From positions 62,001 through 126,000 of the forward strand of contig KV423996.1 in the NCBI GenBank assembly GCA_001632435.1: a stretch of DNA of 64,000 bases. The letters run 5' to 3'. The stretch is from Calocera cornea HHB12733. Taxonomy: Eukaryota; Basidiomycota; Dacrymycetes; Dacrymycetales; Dacrymycetaceae. The notes under the pieces were generated by a model, which did no database searches, had not been told where the DNA came from, and worked only from the letters and a program-made list of their open reading frames with translations. Shown one piece after another: positions 1 through 11,191 of the stretch (positions are counted from its first letter, which is position 1; every line of letters starts with the position of its first letter). The translations under genes and the position numbers were made by a program.

Positions 1-463
1 GGAGGAGGGGCGTACCATGCGTAGTTTCCCGAGCTGGGGCGGGGGCGTGAGTAGGGCTTTGGCGGGGGAGGGGAGGGGGCAGGGACGCACTTTGGACATT
101 GCGGGTTTGTGGGAGTTGAGATGGTGTGCGGTGTGTGTGCTCGAGTGTTGAGCGGAGCCGGGGAGGGCAGGGAGAGCGAATGTGGGCAGGGAGTGCAAGG
201 GCGGGGCAGGTGTGTATATACTCTTACTCTCCTCGTCGTCCTCCCAGAACGTGCGCCGATAACCATGAGTGCCCCTCTCCCGGACTCCCCCTCCGCACTC
301 AATCAATCCCACCCACCACCCGGCCGACCCGGCGCCCTGAGCGACCGGCGGGGGACGCCATGTGCTAACTAGGGGCAGACGGAGGCTATTGCCGCGTGCG
401 GCGGGGAGGGGCCAGTGCGCGCTTAGACCACTCACTCACTCATCTGCTCCACTCCTGCACACC
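1..463. other. Upstream region of ARPC5, no gene seen
   Basis: Purine-rich G/A DNA (about 1-200) is followed by a C/T-rich stretch (about 225-345) just before the ARPC5 start, as is common in basidiomycete promoters. The short overlapping frames show no recognisable protein. I see no RNA gene. Confidence 0.5.
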
Positions 464-1075
464 ATGGACACCGCGTTCCGCAAGATAAACATAGACAAGT
501 ACGACGAGGACATCCTCCTCCCCGCAGAGCTATACGACCCCGACCCGCGCACACCCGCACAGGTCCTCGCAGACGCCAGGCAGAAGAGCGCCGCCGTCAG
601 GGCCTGCTTGACCAGGTACGCCCCGCCTGCCTCGCCCTCGCTGACCGCATGCCATGGGAACCAGCGCTCATCGACGGTCATGCAGGGGCGACATCGCCGG
701 CGCGCTCGCCGTCGCCCTGGACCAGTACCCGTACGGCGAGGGCGTGGACGAGGCCAAGGTGCGCCTTTCCCCCGCTGTATCCTCTCCCAGCCTAGCCTGA
801 CCAAGACTGACCCCCCCCAGGCCCTAACGCTCAGCACCGTCCTCCTCATCCTAAACAGCACCAAGACCGCCGACATCGGCCCCCTCGTCCGCACGCTCAC
901 CCAGGACCAGCAGGACACGCTCATGAAGTACCTGTACAAGGGCATGGCCCTCCAGGCCACGGGCGACCAGGCAGACGTCACCGGCAGCGTCATGCTCGGC
1001 TGGCATGGCGGCTTGACGGACGTTGCGGGCGTGGGGTGTATTGGAAGGGTTATGACTGATCGGAGGACGGTTTGA
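464..1075 (+). CDS. ARPC5: Arp2/3 complex subunit 5 (p16-Arc)
   Basis: Small helical subunit of the Arp2/3 actin-nucleating complex, which makes branched actin at endocytic patches. Exons 464-615, 686-758 and 821-1075 give 159 aa; both introns (70 and 62 nt) are GT-AG with matching phases. The N terminus (FRKINIDKYDED) and the C-terminal block with KYLYKGM and WHGGLTDVAGVGCIGRVMTD are hallmarks of the ARPC5 family. Length fits the usual 150-165 aa. The start ATG at 464 follows ACC and begins the family-typical N terminus, although the open frame extends further upstream. The single-exon reading reaches the true C terminus only by reading through introns. Identity is clear. Confidence 0.93.
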   Translation: MDTAFRKINIDKYDEDILLPAELYDPDPRTPAQVLADARQKSAAVRACLTRYAPPASPSLTACHGNQRSSTVMQGRHRRRARRRPGPVPVRRGRGRGQGAPFPRCILSQPSLTKTDPPQALTLSTVLLILNSTKTADIGPLVRTLTQDQQDTLMKYLYKGMALQATGDQADVTGSVMLGWHGGLTDVAGVGCIGRVMTDRRTV

Positions 1076-1377
1076 GCGCGCGGGCACGGGGGGGGGGGGG
1101 AGGGGGGGGAGGGGACAGCGCGCAGCCCGAGCACTTAAGCGGGGCGAGCGCGCAGTGTATCCCGCGCCCGCGCCGTGCGGGGCGCAGAGGGCAGACAGAA
1201 CCGAGTACTACGGAGTTGCGAACTCTGATAATCGAGTCCGATAATCGAGTCCAAGTTCGAGTTCGAGTTCGAGCCCACATCGTCTCCTGCGGGACAGAGG
1301 CATCGCGCGAGCGGCGAGCGGCGAGCGACGCGCCCCGTCTCCCCTCCGCAGTACCCGCTACTGGCGCGCGGCCGGGA

Positions 1378-1428
1378 TGGGATGGATAATGGTAATGGTA
1401 ATGGTAATGGTAATGGTAATGGATAATG
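1378..1428 (+). repeat. (GGTAAT)5 microsatellite
   Basis: Five perfect GGTAAT units occupy about 1391-1420, flanked on both sides by GGATAATGG variants. It lies in non-coding DNA. Confidence 0.9.
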
Positions 1429-2030
1429 GCCTCAACTGCCCGTGCTGTGCTGCGCGGCGCTGCTCTGCTCTGGGCTCCGCACGGCGAGCCACCGCGCCGC
1501 GCCGCGCCGTACAGCCGTCTCCCGCGCCCTCGCCCGTCAGCCGGGCCACCTTCCGCGCTCGCGCCGTCCAACTTCCCAAGTTCCAGCCCTCTGACCCAGC
1601 ACTGACTGCGACCGTGGACGCGGACGCCGAAGCCGGCCGCGCGCGCTCCCGCCGCCGACCCAGACTCCCAGTACAGTACCGTACGTCTCCTGCCCACTGC
1701 AGCAGGCCAGCACCGCGCACCCGCCCTGCAGCCCTCGGCGGGCGCGCGCACACCCATCCCCACCCCGGCGCCAGGCCCCGGCGCCGGCTCCCACGCTCCG
1801 CATGCACCGTACACTCCACTCCACCCAGTACGATGCGCTCCGTATGCAGCCACTATGTGGGATAGGACAGCCGGCCGCCTCCGGCTCCGGCCGCCTATTC
1901 CGGGACACCCGGGCGTTGGCCGAGCCTGAACTGCCCAGGGCGTTCGCCGTAATCGTACATGGTCGAGCTCGCCCGGTTATTTGGCTGCTGAGTTCTCCGG
2001 CTCAGACCAGCACGGTCCCAGTTCCTGTTT

Positions 2031-2106
2031 CAGTTCCAGTTCCAGTTCCAGTTCCAGTTCCAGTTCCAGTTCCAGTTCCAGTTCCAGTTCCAGTTCCAGT
2101 TCCAGT
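2031..2106 (+). repeat. (CAGTTC)12 microsatellite
   Basis: About twelve and a half uninterrupted CAGTTC units. Being a hexamer, it stays open in several frames and creates artificial Ser, Pro-Val or Asn-Trp runs that should not be taken for protein. Confidence 0.95.
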
Positions 2107-4764
2107 CAGGAATCAGGAACTGGCGCTCCCAATGCCCGTATCGACCGCCGGGGGCCGGCGCCCTTCCAGTCCGCAGTCCGCCGTCAGCAGTCCGGACCGG
2201 CTCGTCCCACTTTGGAGTGGAAGCGAAGTGCAGGCCGGTGCCGAGCTTGGGCAACGGAGCCCGGCCGGCCGGCCGGCCGATCGCCGCGATAGGGCGCGCC
2301 CGGAACGCGCGGTTCTATTCCAAGCCGTCCGCCACTGGCATCATCCGCAACAGCGAGCGCCAGAGCAGGCCTGCTATTGTCGACAGCGACAGCGTCCAAG
2401 CCCCGGGGATCATCCTTCCGGCGGCAGAGCGCCTTCTCTTTACCCGCCCAGGCCGCGCTTGCGCACGCGCCACCGGCTCGCCCCCCTTCTGCGGCTGAGC
2501 AGGTGCACGGGAAGCAGAAGCACACAGCAGGACGGAAGGCTCAGAGAGAGACCACGGTGCTTCGCGCCGAGACTCGCCGGAGACCCGCTCCGCGCGCCTG
2601 TGCGCTCGGGGTTACCGGTGTGCTGGTGCGGGGTGCGGGCCGGGCCCGGGCACGCGCAGGGTGGGTGCCGCCCGCCTGAACGGAGCCCGGGGCGTCATCC
2701 GCCGTCTGGGAGCTTGACCCCCCCCCCCCCCCCTGGCGGCATGTGAGAGGACGGGAGGTGGGAGAGGGAGCCAGAGCACAGGGTCCGACTAGTCCCCTCG
2801 TTCCTTGGGGCCCGAGGGTCAGGCCAGACCGTGCTGGGCCCCACAGGCTCGGCCCACCCAAACGTATCCCGGTCAGTGGCAGGGCTCAGTGTTTGGAAGG
2901 ATGGCCGTGCAGAAGGCGGGGACAGCAGCGACAGCACGAGACGAGACGAGACGAGCAGCGTCGTGCAAGTGCGCCGAATACGCTACCCGCGGACGGCGCG
3001 TATTCAGCCCACTAAAGCTTCCCGCGGCATACCGAACTGTTCGGGAAGGCAAAGCGTGTTCCTGGGAGGAGCGGCCGCTGCCTAGCTGGGCTATTCGCCG
3101 GGGAGAAGGTGCATCACTGCAGGCGCTTTCGAGACTTCTGCATACTAGTCGCGAAACTAAGTTGGAAGGATGTGGAGAACTGTGGGAGGCGCGCGATGCA
3201 CCTGTCGTGCGCCGCGGATAAGAAGGAACCCTATTGGGCATCAGACCACCAGGTCCTGCTGATACGACGGGCTGAGAGCATGTGACAAGCCGCGAGACAG
3301 GTGCCAGAACGACCGTTGACAAAGACGCGAATAGGTGGCACGGAAGAGGCAGAATGATTGGCGTCGTGCGGATACCCCGGGAGACGAGCGTATCACATAA
3401 CGGCACTCGTTCAGTTCGTCTGAATTCGTGATAGAACTGTTCCATAGGAAGGAGTGGAAGACGCTGATATAAAGGCGAAATAAATTCGGTCAACGGACTG
3501 TCGAGAAAGGGAGTTGAAGAGCACAACCCTGGAATGCCGATGACGCCCGCGCAATCATATTCTCGTCGAAGAAAGACGTCCTCCCTGTCGCACGACCTTG
3601 ACACGCAGTGGGAGATGAGTCGACCACAGCGCCCCAGAACGAGCCGCTCTGCATTAGGCAGCGGCGCAGAACATGGACGCATTGAGTCATGATGTTCGAG
3701 CCACAGGGTTCAAGAAGAGAGTCTTCTTCGGAGTTTTGCCAGCAACGGCAGGCTTTCTGATCATTCTGACGGAATGACCAGGGTCCAACGTCAGAGCAGC
3801 CAGAAGGGACGCCGAGATATTCGGCATCCGTTTTGAAAGTCATTGAACAGAAGCGAATACAGGCCTGAGGCGCTTGGTGTCCGCCAGTAACTGTGTGGGT
3901 CGACGAGGCTGACGGGCGATTGATAGAAATATTCCGACCTTCCGTTCGGGGACCGGCACTGCCGTCCGGCTTCCCTTATATAGACGGACTTTCTCCCTAG
4001 GACAGCGAGACATATTCTTTTCCGTGAACGGTGCACGGATGACGCGTCGCAGTGGTCAGACAACAGTAAAGGGCGGCCGCGCTGTCCATCGAGCCAGCAG
4101 CCTGCAAAATATAGATGCACCACATTTGGCGACAGCGAGTACACGTATGGTAATGTCACAGAGTGTATACAGATGTAACGCCTAGGAGATAACACAGCGC
4201 TGTCGTCCTACAGGCCGATTGGGTGCCGCGCAGCCGAACAAGGATTCATGCTCGTTGCGAGTGCCATAGACGTCACTGGCCCAGTCTGTAATATCGCCGA
4301 TAGAAGTCCTCGTTGTGGCACCAGATAGAACAAGTCGAACGAGTTGATAGCGTCAGGACGAAGCACCTTGTACTTTCCGCAGCAAAAGCCGGAAGACAAA
4401 AGCACGACCGGCGAGAAGAAGCGCATCCTTCAGAAGCACGGCGCGGTCAAACAGTGGGTTCGTGCTGCGCGAGCGCTGCTGACAGGGCCAATCGGATAAT
4501 CGTCGGCGGTGAGGCAGTCTTGGCCAGTACGCGCAACCTCCAGAAGAGCCCAACATCATCCCAAGTCTATGCGTTTAGGCTTGTTCGACGATGATCAGTC
4601 CAAGTCTACGTGTGGTCTGTTTGCGGCCCGCACGCGGCTTGTTTGCTTCCCCGACGCGTCCAAGTCTGCGGGGCGATAAAGACCGAATACCTCCGAAGGG
4701 TCCACAGCCTGATTCTAGTCCACCATGCAGCGCTCTTCGCTGTCCATCCGCTTGCTCACACGAC

Positions 4765-7187
4765 ATGAGCGTGGAGCCGCCTCTTCTCGACGGCCTCGCG
4801 CTTGAAGACCGTCCGACGACCAGCGCATACCATCAACACGACCCGGGCGATATGGAGCATCGGAGTTTGCTGGTGCTGTTCGGATCCGAAACGGGGAACG
4901 CCCAGGACGTGGCAGAGCGGGTGGGCAGAGACGCGAGAAGGCACCACTTCAGGACGAGGGTGGTCGCAATGGATGCGTACGACATCGTGAGCACACCTTC
5001 TTGGCACTACGTATGCCGTAGTTTGAGCCCTTCCAACCGCAAGTTCGCTTGTAGGCGTCGTTGATCGAAGAACCTCTCGTCATCTTCGTGTGCTCCACGA
5101 CCGGTCAAGGCGTGGAACCACGCAACATGACAAAACTTTGGAAGACGCTATTACGTGCCGATCTGCCTGCCGACCTGTTCGACGGCATGGACTTTTCCGT
5201 GTTTGGGCTCGGCGACTCGAGTTATGCACGATACAACTGGGCCGCCAAGAAGCTCCAGCGTCGACTGCAAAGCCTAGGTGCTCGTGAGATTTGGGAGAGG
5301 GGCGATGCGGACGATCAGCACTATCTAGGGTGAGTACTACTACTTGAGTGAATGCCTGTACGGGTGCTGACCAAGAGTAATAATAGACTTGACGGGGCTC
5401 TTGACCCTTGGATCGACGGGCTTTTCCGAGTGCTTCTGGAAATGTACCCACTGCCCCACGGACTGGAGATTGTACCGAAAGACTACCTTTATCCGGCACG
5501 TGTACGAGTGGAATACCTCGATGTTCCGCAACTTCCGCTCTCTGAAGCGCCGTTTTCCTTTCCGGGATCGAGCTCAGCGCAATTATTACGTATGAAGCGG
5601 CTCACACGCCCGGATTGGTATCAAGACGTGCGGCACATCGAGTTTGAATTTGACGAGGCCGTCAGGTGCGTGGTGGCCTCATGTGCTGGAGGTTCCTGGG
5701 CCTGAAGCTGTTTCTGCCATAGCTATTCTCCGGGCGACATCGCGGTGCTGCACCCCGAGAATGATCCCGAAGAGGTCCAGCGGTTCCTGCAGCGCATGGG
5801 ATGGTCGGAGACCGCCGACAAGCCGTTTCGCATTGTGCCGGAGGACCAAGGTGCGTGGTGCCGTGCCGCAGCTTCTAGTGGAGGCTGACATGCCGTTTAG
5901 AAAGACCGCTACCCGAGCATTGGCCTGAGGTGATGACACTTCGAATAGCATTCACACGCTATTTGGACATATTGGGCGTGCCGCGGCGTAGCTTCTTTGA
6001 GTCTCTTGCCAATTTCACGACCGAACAGATGGAGACGGAGAAGTTGCGCGAATTCTGTTCTCCTGAAGGGCAGGTGAGCCTGGCCGCTGGCAAGCTTATT
6101 TGTGGCTGATAGGACTGTTACCATTAGGACGACCTATATGCATATTGCCACCGTGTACGAAGAACCACTGCGGAAGTGATTACTGAATTTCGATCTGTCG
6201 TGATACCTCAAGAGTACGTATTCGACGTGTTCCCGGAACTAAGGCCTCGGGAGTTCTCGATTGCCAGTTCAGTAAAGGTGCGCAGCCGATCCATGCGGCG
6301 CTGATGGGTTCTGACCCTATATGGATAGCGGCATCCTAAACAGGTGCACCTATGCGTGGCAATCGTGCAGTACAAAACCAAATTGAAGGCGCCTCGGAAA
6401 GGCGTGTGTACATCATGGTTGACGAGGTTGCGAGAAGGTGGGTCGGTGTCCTAAATTGGTCGTGCCTCATCTAAGATCCGGCTAGGCGACCGCGTCCAAA
6501 TCGCGTTCGAGTCCGGAACAATGCATCTTCCTCCAGTTCCAAGTACACCGATAATTCTGGTCGGTCCGGGAACCGGAGTTGCACCTATGCGCTCATTCAT
6601 TGAGGACCGGATATATCACGAGAAGTCCAAGGGTAGGTGCTTGTTATTTTAGGAAGCCTGGTCAAATTTTAACATTTTGCCCAGAAAATATCCTCTATTT
6701 CGGGTGTCGCTCTCTCGATGCGGATTGCCATTACAAGGATGAATGGTCTGCTTATCAAGATAAGGGGCAACTTGTTTGTCGAATAGCAGCTTCGCGGGAT
6801 CAGGTACGTGTTAATCCGCTGATGGAAAGTGGCAAAACTGAACTAACAACGTGTGCGTCGCTGTCCAGCCGAGGAAAGTTTACGTGCAGAACCTGATCGT
6901 CGAGGATGCCGCGCGGATTTGGAAGACTGTGCACGAAAATAAAGGCTATGTTCTTGTATCGGGGTAAGCACCGGTCGGCGGTTCATACGCGTGATGCCGT
7001 GTGGTCGTGGCTGACGGGAACGCCCGCTGGGGCTTCTCTCAGGTCTTCGAACAAGATGCCGCTGGCAGTACGTCAGGCTGTGGAAGACGCGTTGACCGGA
7101 GAAGGCAAGTTGACGGCAGAAGATGCGAAGGAGTACGTCAAGCGAATGGAAATGACCGGGCGATGGCAGGAGGAGTGTTGGTCATAG
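4765..7187 (+). CDS. TAH18: NADPH-dependent diflavin oxidoreductase (Tah18/NDOR1)
   Basis: Electron donor of the cytosolic Fe-S assembly pathway: NADPH to FAD to FMN to Dre2/anamorsin. Eleven exons: 4765-4986, 5055-5329, 5387-5665, 5723-5850, 5901-6073, 6128-6277, 6329-6437, 6486-6632, 6685-6803, 6869-6963, 7043-7187; total 613 aa. In order: flavodoxin domain with FGSETGNAQD (phosphate loop), CSTTGQG and FGLGDSSY; FAD-binding domain with YSPGDIAVL and a RPREFSIASS motif (RxxS-type FAD site); NADPH domain with LVGPGTGVAPMRSF, FGCRS and a C terminus ending ECWS. The ATG at 4852 would give 584 aa starting just before the flavodoxin strand, so the first 29 residues are uncertain. A strong acceptor-like ATCTAAG at 6471-6477 was rejected because only the acceptor at 6485 keeps frame. 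Confidence 0.93.
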
Positions 7188-9881
7188 ACTTGCATGTGTA
7201 GCATTAGCATCATCACCACAGCTCATCACCTATACGCGATCCGCAGCTGGGGGAGCTGTATGGCATCAATCGATGCCGATACAGTCCGCGGCGCTCTTCC
7301 AATCGGGGTTACATCTGGATACTATCGATGCCGAAGAAGCGGGTGGAATACGCGGGAGGAGGATGATTTTGAACGAGAACGGCGATGCTTCTGAGCTTCC
7401 AGGTACAAGAGGGAAGGGCCGGCTGATGGGTACCTGAGGCCTGGCGCCGGAGGGAGATAAGCTCGGGCTTTTGTTAAGCTTCTGGCTTCCTTGATGAACG
7501 CATGTTTCATTTTCGGCTGGCACTTGTCATTTTAGGCAGCGGCCCGCGTGGAGCTCTTGGCCCGAAGTAACGGACACGCTCCCTCGCTGTGTGGCGTACG
7601 GCAGCATGCGTGCGAGTGCCGAAAACGGCCTCGTGAATTATTGAAATAATCGCTGGACGCGTATTAGAATCGCTGGACGGATGGCGGATGGAGGAACGGC
7701 CTCCACTCGCGTCCTACGGCAGCTCGGAGAGCGTAGGATGCGGATGTGGGCTGGGGGGATCCGCTGAGCTCCGGTGGTGGTGCCATCAATAAGGAAGAAG
7801 AGGAGTCGTACAACGGTAGTAACGGTTCACCCCCCTTGTCCGCAGCAGCGGGAGGACATCGCCACCAGGGCGGGATGTACGTGGGCCGCGGATGAGCTGT
7901 GGCGCCAGAAGGTATAGAAGGAGGAGGATATTCGCGCAGGTGGTTGATGGAAGTGCGTGAGGTGGCAGCAGGTGTTGCTGTCCACCAGGGAAGGTGCTGC
8001 TGCTGGCCTCTGGTGTTCGCTTCCCCTCCGCTCGGAGAAACAACGCGTCGAGAGTCGAGCCGAGTCCGAGTCGTGCCGCTGGGCCGGCGCCAAGCCGATG
8101 CGGCAGGGCGTTGGCGCGGGGGTGGGAATCGTAAATGTCGGACATTGCCCAAATAGGCTTCTGAGTGGCCGGAGGGCCAGGGCGGGGCGCGTGGCCGTCA
8201 GTCGGGGGGTCATAAGCTGTCTCAGCCCGGGTGCCCGTTAGGCTTTCTGGCCGCGAGCTCGTCCGCCCTCGCCGAATCGCGTCGCGGCCCGATGGGGTCC
8301 GAGGCGAGGCGATGGGATCAATTGTTGTTCCAGGTGCAAAAGGGCCCTCTTCCCCCCCCGGGGAGCCCGTGCGCTTGCTAATCCGGGGCAATTGAATACT
8401 CCATTCAGTGGCAGTGGGTCAGATGCAAGCAGCGGAAGGAGCGCGGCCAACGCTGCAATAATACATTGCGAGGCAGATGGAGGCATGCGCGAGACACATC
8501 CCACAGCATCGTTGCGCGGAGCACGGAGCGTGACGGGTCCAAGCGGCGGGTCTGCCTTGCCGGTGTGGAATAAGAATAGGTGTGGCAAGCGATAGCGAGG
8601 GTGGACTGAACGAGGCGTCGTCCGAAACGAGTCGAGGGCTGACCCGACTTGGGCATGGGCCCTGGTGGAGGCGGCGGGAAGGGGCGAGAGGACGTCGGTG
8701 CTGCTGGGTCGCGAGGAAAGGAAAACGCTAATTTCTGGGTGGATGTACGTATGAGGGGTGGGCACAGCAGCGCCGGGGCGTCGGACATAAGGCTGGCAGT
8801 GAACAGCGAGTTGGTGACAACGTGCAAGCACGAGAGCGTGAGGGTGCAGAGGGGAGAATGCCGCGGCGGCTGTTTGAGGCAGGCTCAGTCAAGGGCTTCT
8901 GAGAACAGAAGGCGATGTGATGGCACGGTCTTCCGTGGCAGATGGAAGGTCTGGGTAGGTCTCTGTCGCGCGAGAGTCATGTACGCTTAGAGTGCCACGG
9001 CCGTGTCCCACCCTGCCGCAGTATTGATAGAGCGAGGTGAGGTGAGTAACATCGTCGGGCGGGGCGCGTGTGGTACGGTCCCGCTCGGGCCTCCACCCGT
9101 TGAGTCCTTGTTGGATGGAAGCTGTTTTGGCACAAAACGGGGCATGGCATGCCCTCACATGACTGCCTTATTTGTGCGGAAGGGGGTCGCAGCTCCTGCC
9201 TGCGCAGGGGGGAGGCGATGATGTGTGTGCGCTGTGGAATACGAACGGCTGCGAGCGTCGGCCGGTTCGCCTGGCTTCGTGGCGTGTCCGACTGACCCGC
9301 TCGCCGTGTGTGGGTGCGCGTGCGAACGCGAGAATAAGCTCGACTGGGGGGCACCCTGTCCCAACGGGCGAGTTGTTGTATTAATGCAGATTGACATTTA
9401 GCCTGGATGGGGGCATTGCCTTCCAAGGCCTTGTCGCCTGAATAGCTGTGAGTATGATTTAGTGTATTGTACGACGGTGAGTGTGTTGCGCTGTGAAAAG
9501 GGTTGATGTGTGTGAAAGTCTCATCGGGGGGGGATGGGGGAGGAGGAGGAGGGGGGAGTGCTTCCGTGAGTGCATGATCCCTGTCTGTGTGTGCTCGAGG
9601 GCGTGTGCCGGTGCCTCGTCTCGGCGGCTCCCCAGCGAATCTCCGCACTCGACAGCCAATTACCCCGCCATCGCTTCCAATTCAAAACACCTTAAATACT
9701 CTCACATCAAATGGCGCTGCCCCCCCCCCTCCCCCCCTCCATCCTTACGGCAACCGTCGCTTGGCGTCCCCCTCCCCCCCTCGCTCGTCCCCCTCACCTC
9801 CTCCACCAGCGACACCCACCCCGCAGCACACGTCGCCGCTATCATCACCGCTTCCTCCTCGTCCCCTGAAGCTGCGGCGAC
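7188..9881. other. 2.7 kb interval, no supported gene
   Basis: Several minus-strand frames of 160-223 codons overlap between 7664 and 9648, but none shows a domain, consistent splice pattern or sensible composition. They look like GC-driven open frames. From about 9716 to 9880 the plus strand is C/T-rich and runs into the WOPR gene start, consistent with a long pyrimidine-rich promoter or 5' leader. Confidence 0.45.
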
Positions 9882-11191
9882 ATGCAGGCGCCAACACACC
9901 CACAACTATGTGCGTCCCCCTCCCGGGCAGCATATATGCGCGCCTCCTGACCCAGACACCCAGACATCCGCAACGAGCATGACGCCCACATCGTCATGGA
10001 GGCCGTCCGGCTCGGGTGAGCCCTCCACATCCTCCCTCCTAGCCGCCTCGCTGACCCTACCCTCATCCAGCCGACTGCCCATGGTTACCCACCGCCTGAG
10101 CACACACGAACGCCTCCGCTTCCTCCAGCCCGGATCCGTCTTCGTCTGGGAGGAGGCCGAGGCCGGCACGCGCGGCTCGGGCGGCAAGGGCATGGAGCGC
10201 TGGACAGACGGCCTCAAGTGGTCCCCCAGCAGGAGCAACGACCCGTTCCTGCTGTACGAGGAGAAGGCGGAGCAGCTCACTCCTGAGGAACTGCGAGACC
10301 GGTGAGTGGCGCCCTGCCGGGCTAAACCATCTTCCGCCCATAGCACGTACTCACGCCTGCTGCTCGCGCCTGCGTAGAGGACTCGACGACCCCGCAGCGA
10401 CGACGTTCCCGTACCGTCGCTCGAACCGACCAGACAAGCCTGACGGGCTGACCAAGAAGACGTACAGCGCGTACGTGCACGACGTGAACGCCCCGCCGGG
10501 CACCCGCCCACCAAAGTGGCACATTACATCGTACTTCCGCCGCCCGTTCCACAAGCAGCTCCCCACCGTCGACCACTTCCCGATGTTCCGCGGCATCGAG
10601 GTCCATCCGGGCACGTTCACGGCGGCCAAGACGCTCAGGAGGCGCCGCAGGAGCGTTGGCTCTATGGAGCCGGAGGACATGGACGACGACCACACGGATA
10701 TCGCCTCACCCACAGTGACGTCTCCGTCTACATACAGGAGCAGCTCTGTTGAGCCGCCTTGGGGACCCGCATCGCCTGTCTCTTCTCGCCAGTCTCCGTT
10801 CTCCCCACCGCCCTTCTCCTCACAGTACTACCAGGGCCCACCGCAAGTCAGCCCCACCTCCCAGCACGCGCCGTACCACCCCGCAGCGCCATCGGCGTAC
10901 TCCGCAGGCTATCCGGCATCCCCACGCCCGCCAGCGCCGTATCCGGCCCCGCCGCGCTCTCCTGCACCGCCGCACAACGGGATGCAGGACCGGTACCTCC
11001 CGCCGATTGACTCGGTCACGTACCGCCTGCCACCGCCCGGGCAAGCAAGTCGGTCGAACGCGACCGCGCTCCCGCCATTCCAGGAGCTCACGCGACACCT
11101 CCCGCCGCTCGCTGGCCCGCCGCCGCACCGGCTGCCTATCCCCACCTCGTCTATGCGGACCGTGGCGTGGGAGGCGGCTGGTGCGCGCTAG
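9882..11191 (+). CDS. Gti1/Pac2 (WOPR) family transcriptional regulator
   Basis: WOPR proteins (Wor1, Ryp1, Gti1, Pac2, Sge1) are fungal DNA-binding regulators of morphology and development. Exons 9882-9909, 9964-10015, 10071-10301 and 10378-11191 give 374 aa. The first WOPR half is split by two small introns: residues about 1-27 with HDAHIVMEAVRLG, then LPMVTHRL, GSVFVWEE and ERWTDGLKWSPSR. The second half has PYRRSNR, GLTKKTYSAYV, PKWHITSYF and LPTVDHFPMF. The rest is Pro/Ser/Tyr-rich disordered sequence, usual for this family. The first intron (54 nt) removes an in-frame TGA at 9948-9950; its donor is GTGCGT. The third intron ends at 10377, skipping a TAG. The N terminus MQAPTHP fits the family MQxPTxxG start. 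Confidence 0.88.

Larger units (their letters stand above)
1076..4764. other. 3.7 kb gene-poor interval with microsatellites
   Basis: No frame on either strand resembles a known family. Frames of up to 314 codons exist because the DNA is GC-rich or made of hexamer repeats. It holds a GGTAAT repeat, a TTCCAG repeat and a 16-base C run (2718-2733). The longest minus frame (2873-3682) has no domain I recognise. The last part, up to 4764, is the likely promoter of TAH18. Confidence 0.5.

Noticed and set aside
1981..2292. Poly-Ser, Pro-Val and Asn-Trp repeat proteins
   Set aside because: They are three frames of the CAGTTC microsatellite, not genes.
2873..3682. 269-codon open frame on the minus strand
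   Set aside because: No domain, odd composition and no splice context; GC-rich non-coding DNA readily yields such frames.
7664..8831. Several overlapping minus-strand frames, one with a signal-peptide-like hydrophobic run (about 8390-8490)
   Set aside because: Frames overlap each other on the same strand, have no family resemblance and no consistent intron pattern.
8977..9648. 223-codon minus frame rich in His, Thr and Pro
   Set aside because: Low-complexity sequence created by GTGTG and GGAGGA tracts upstream of the WOPR gene.
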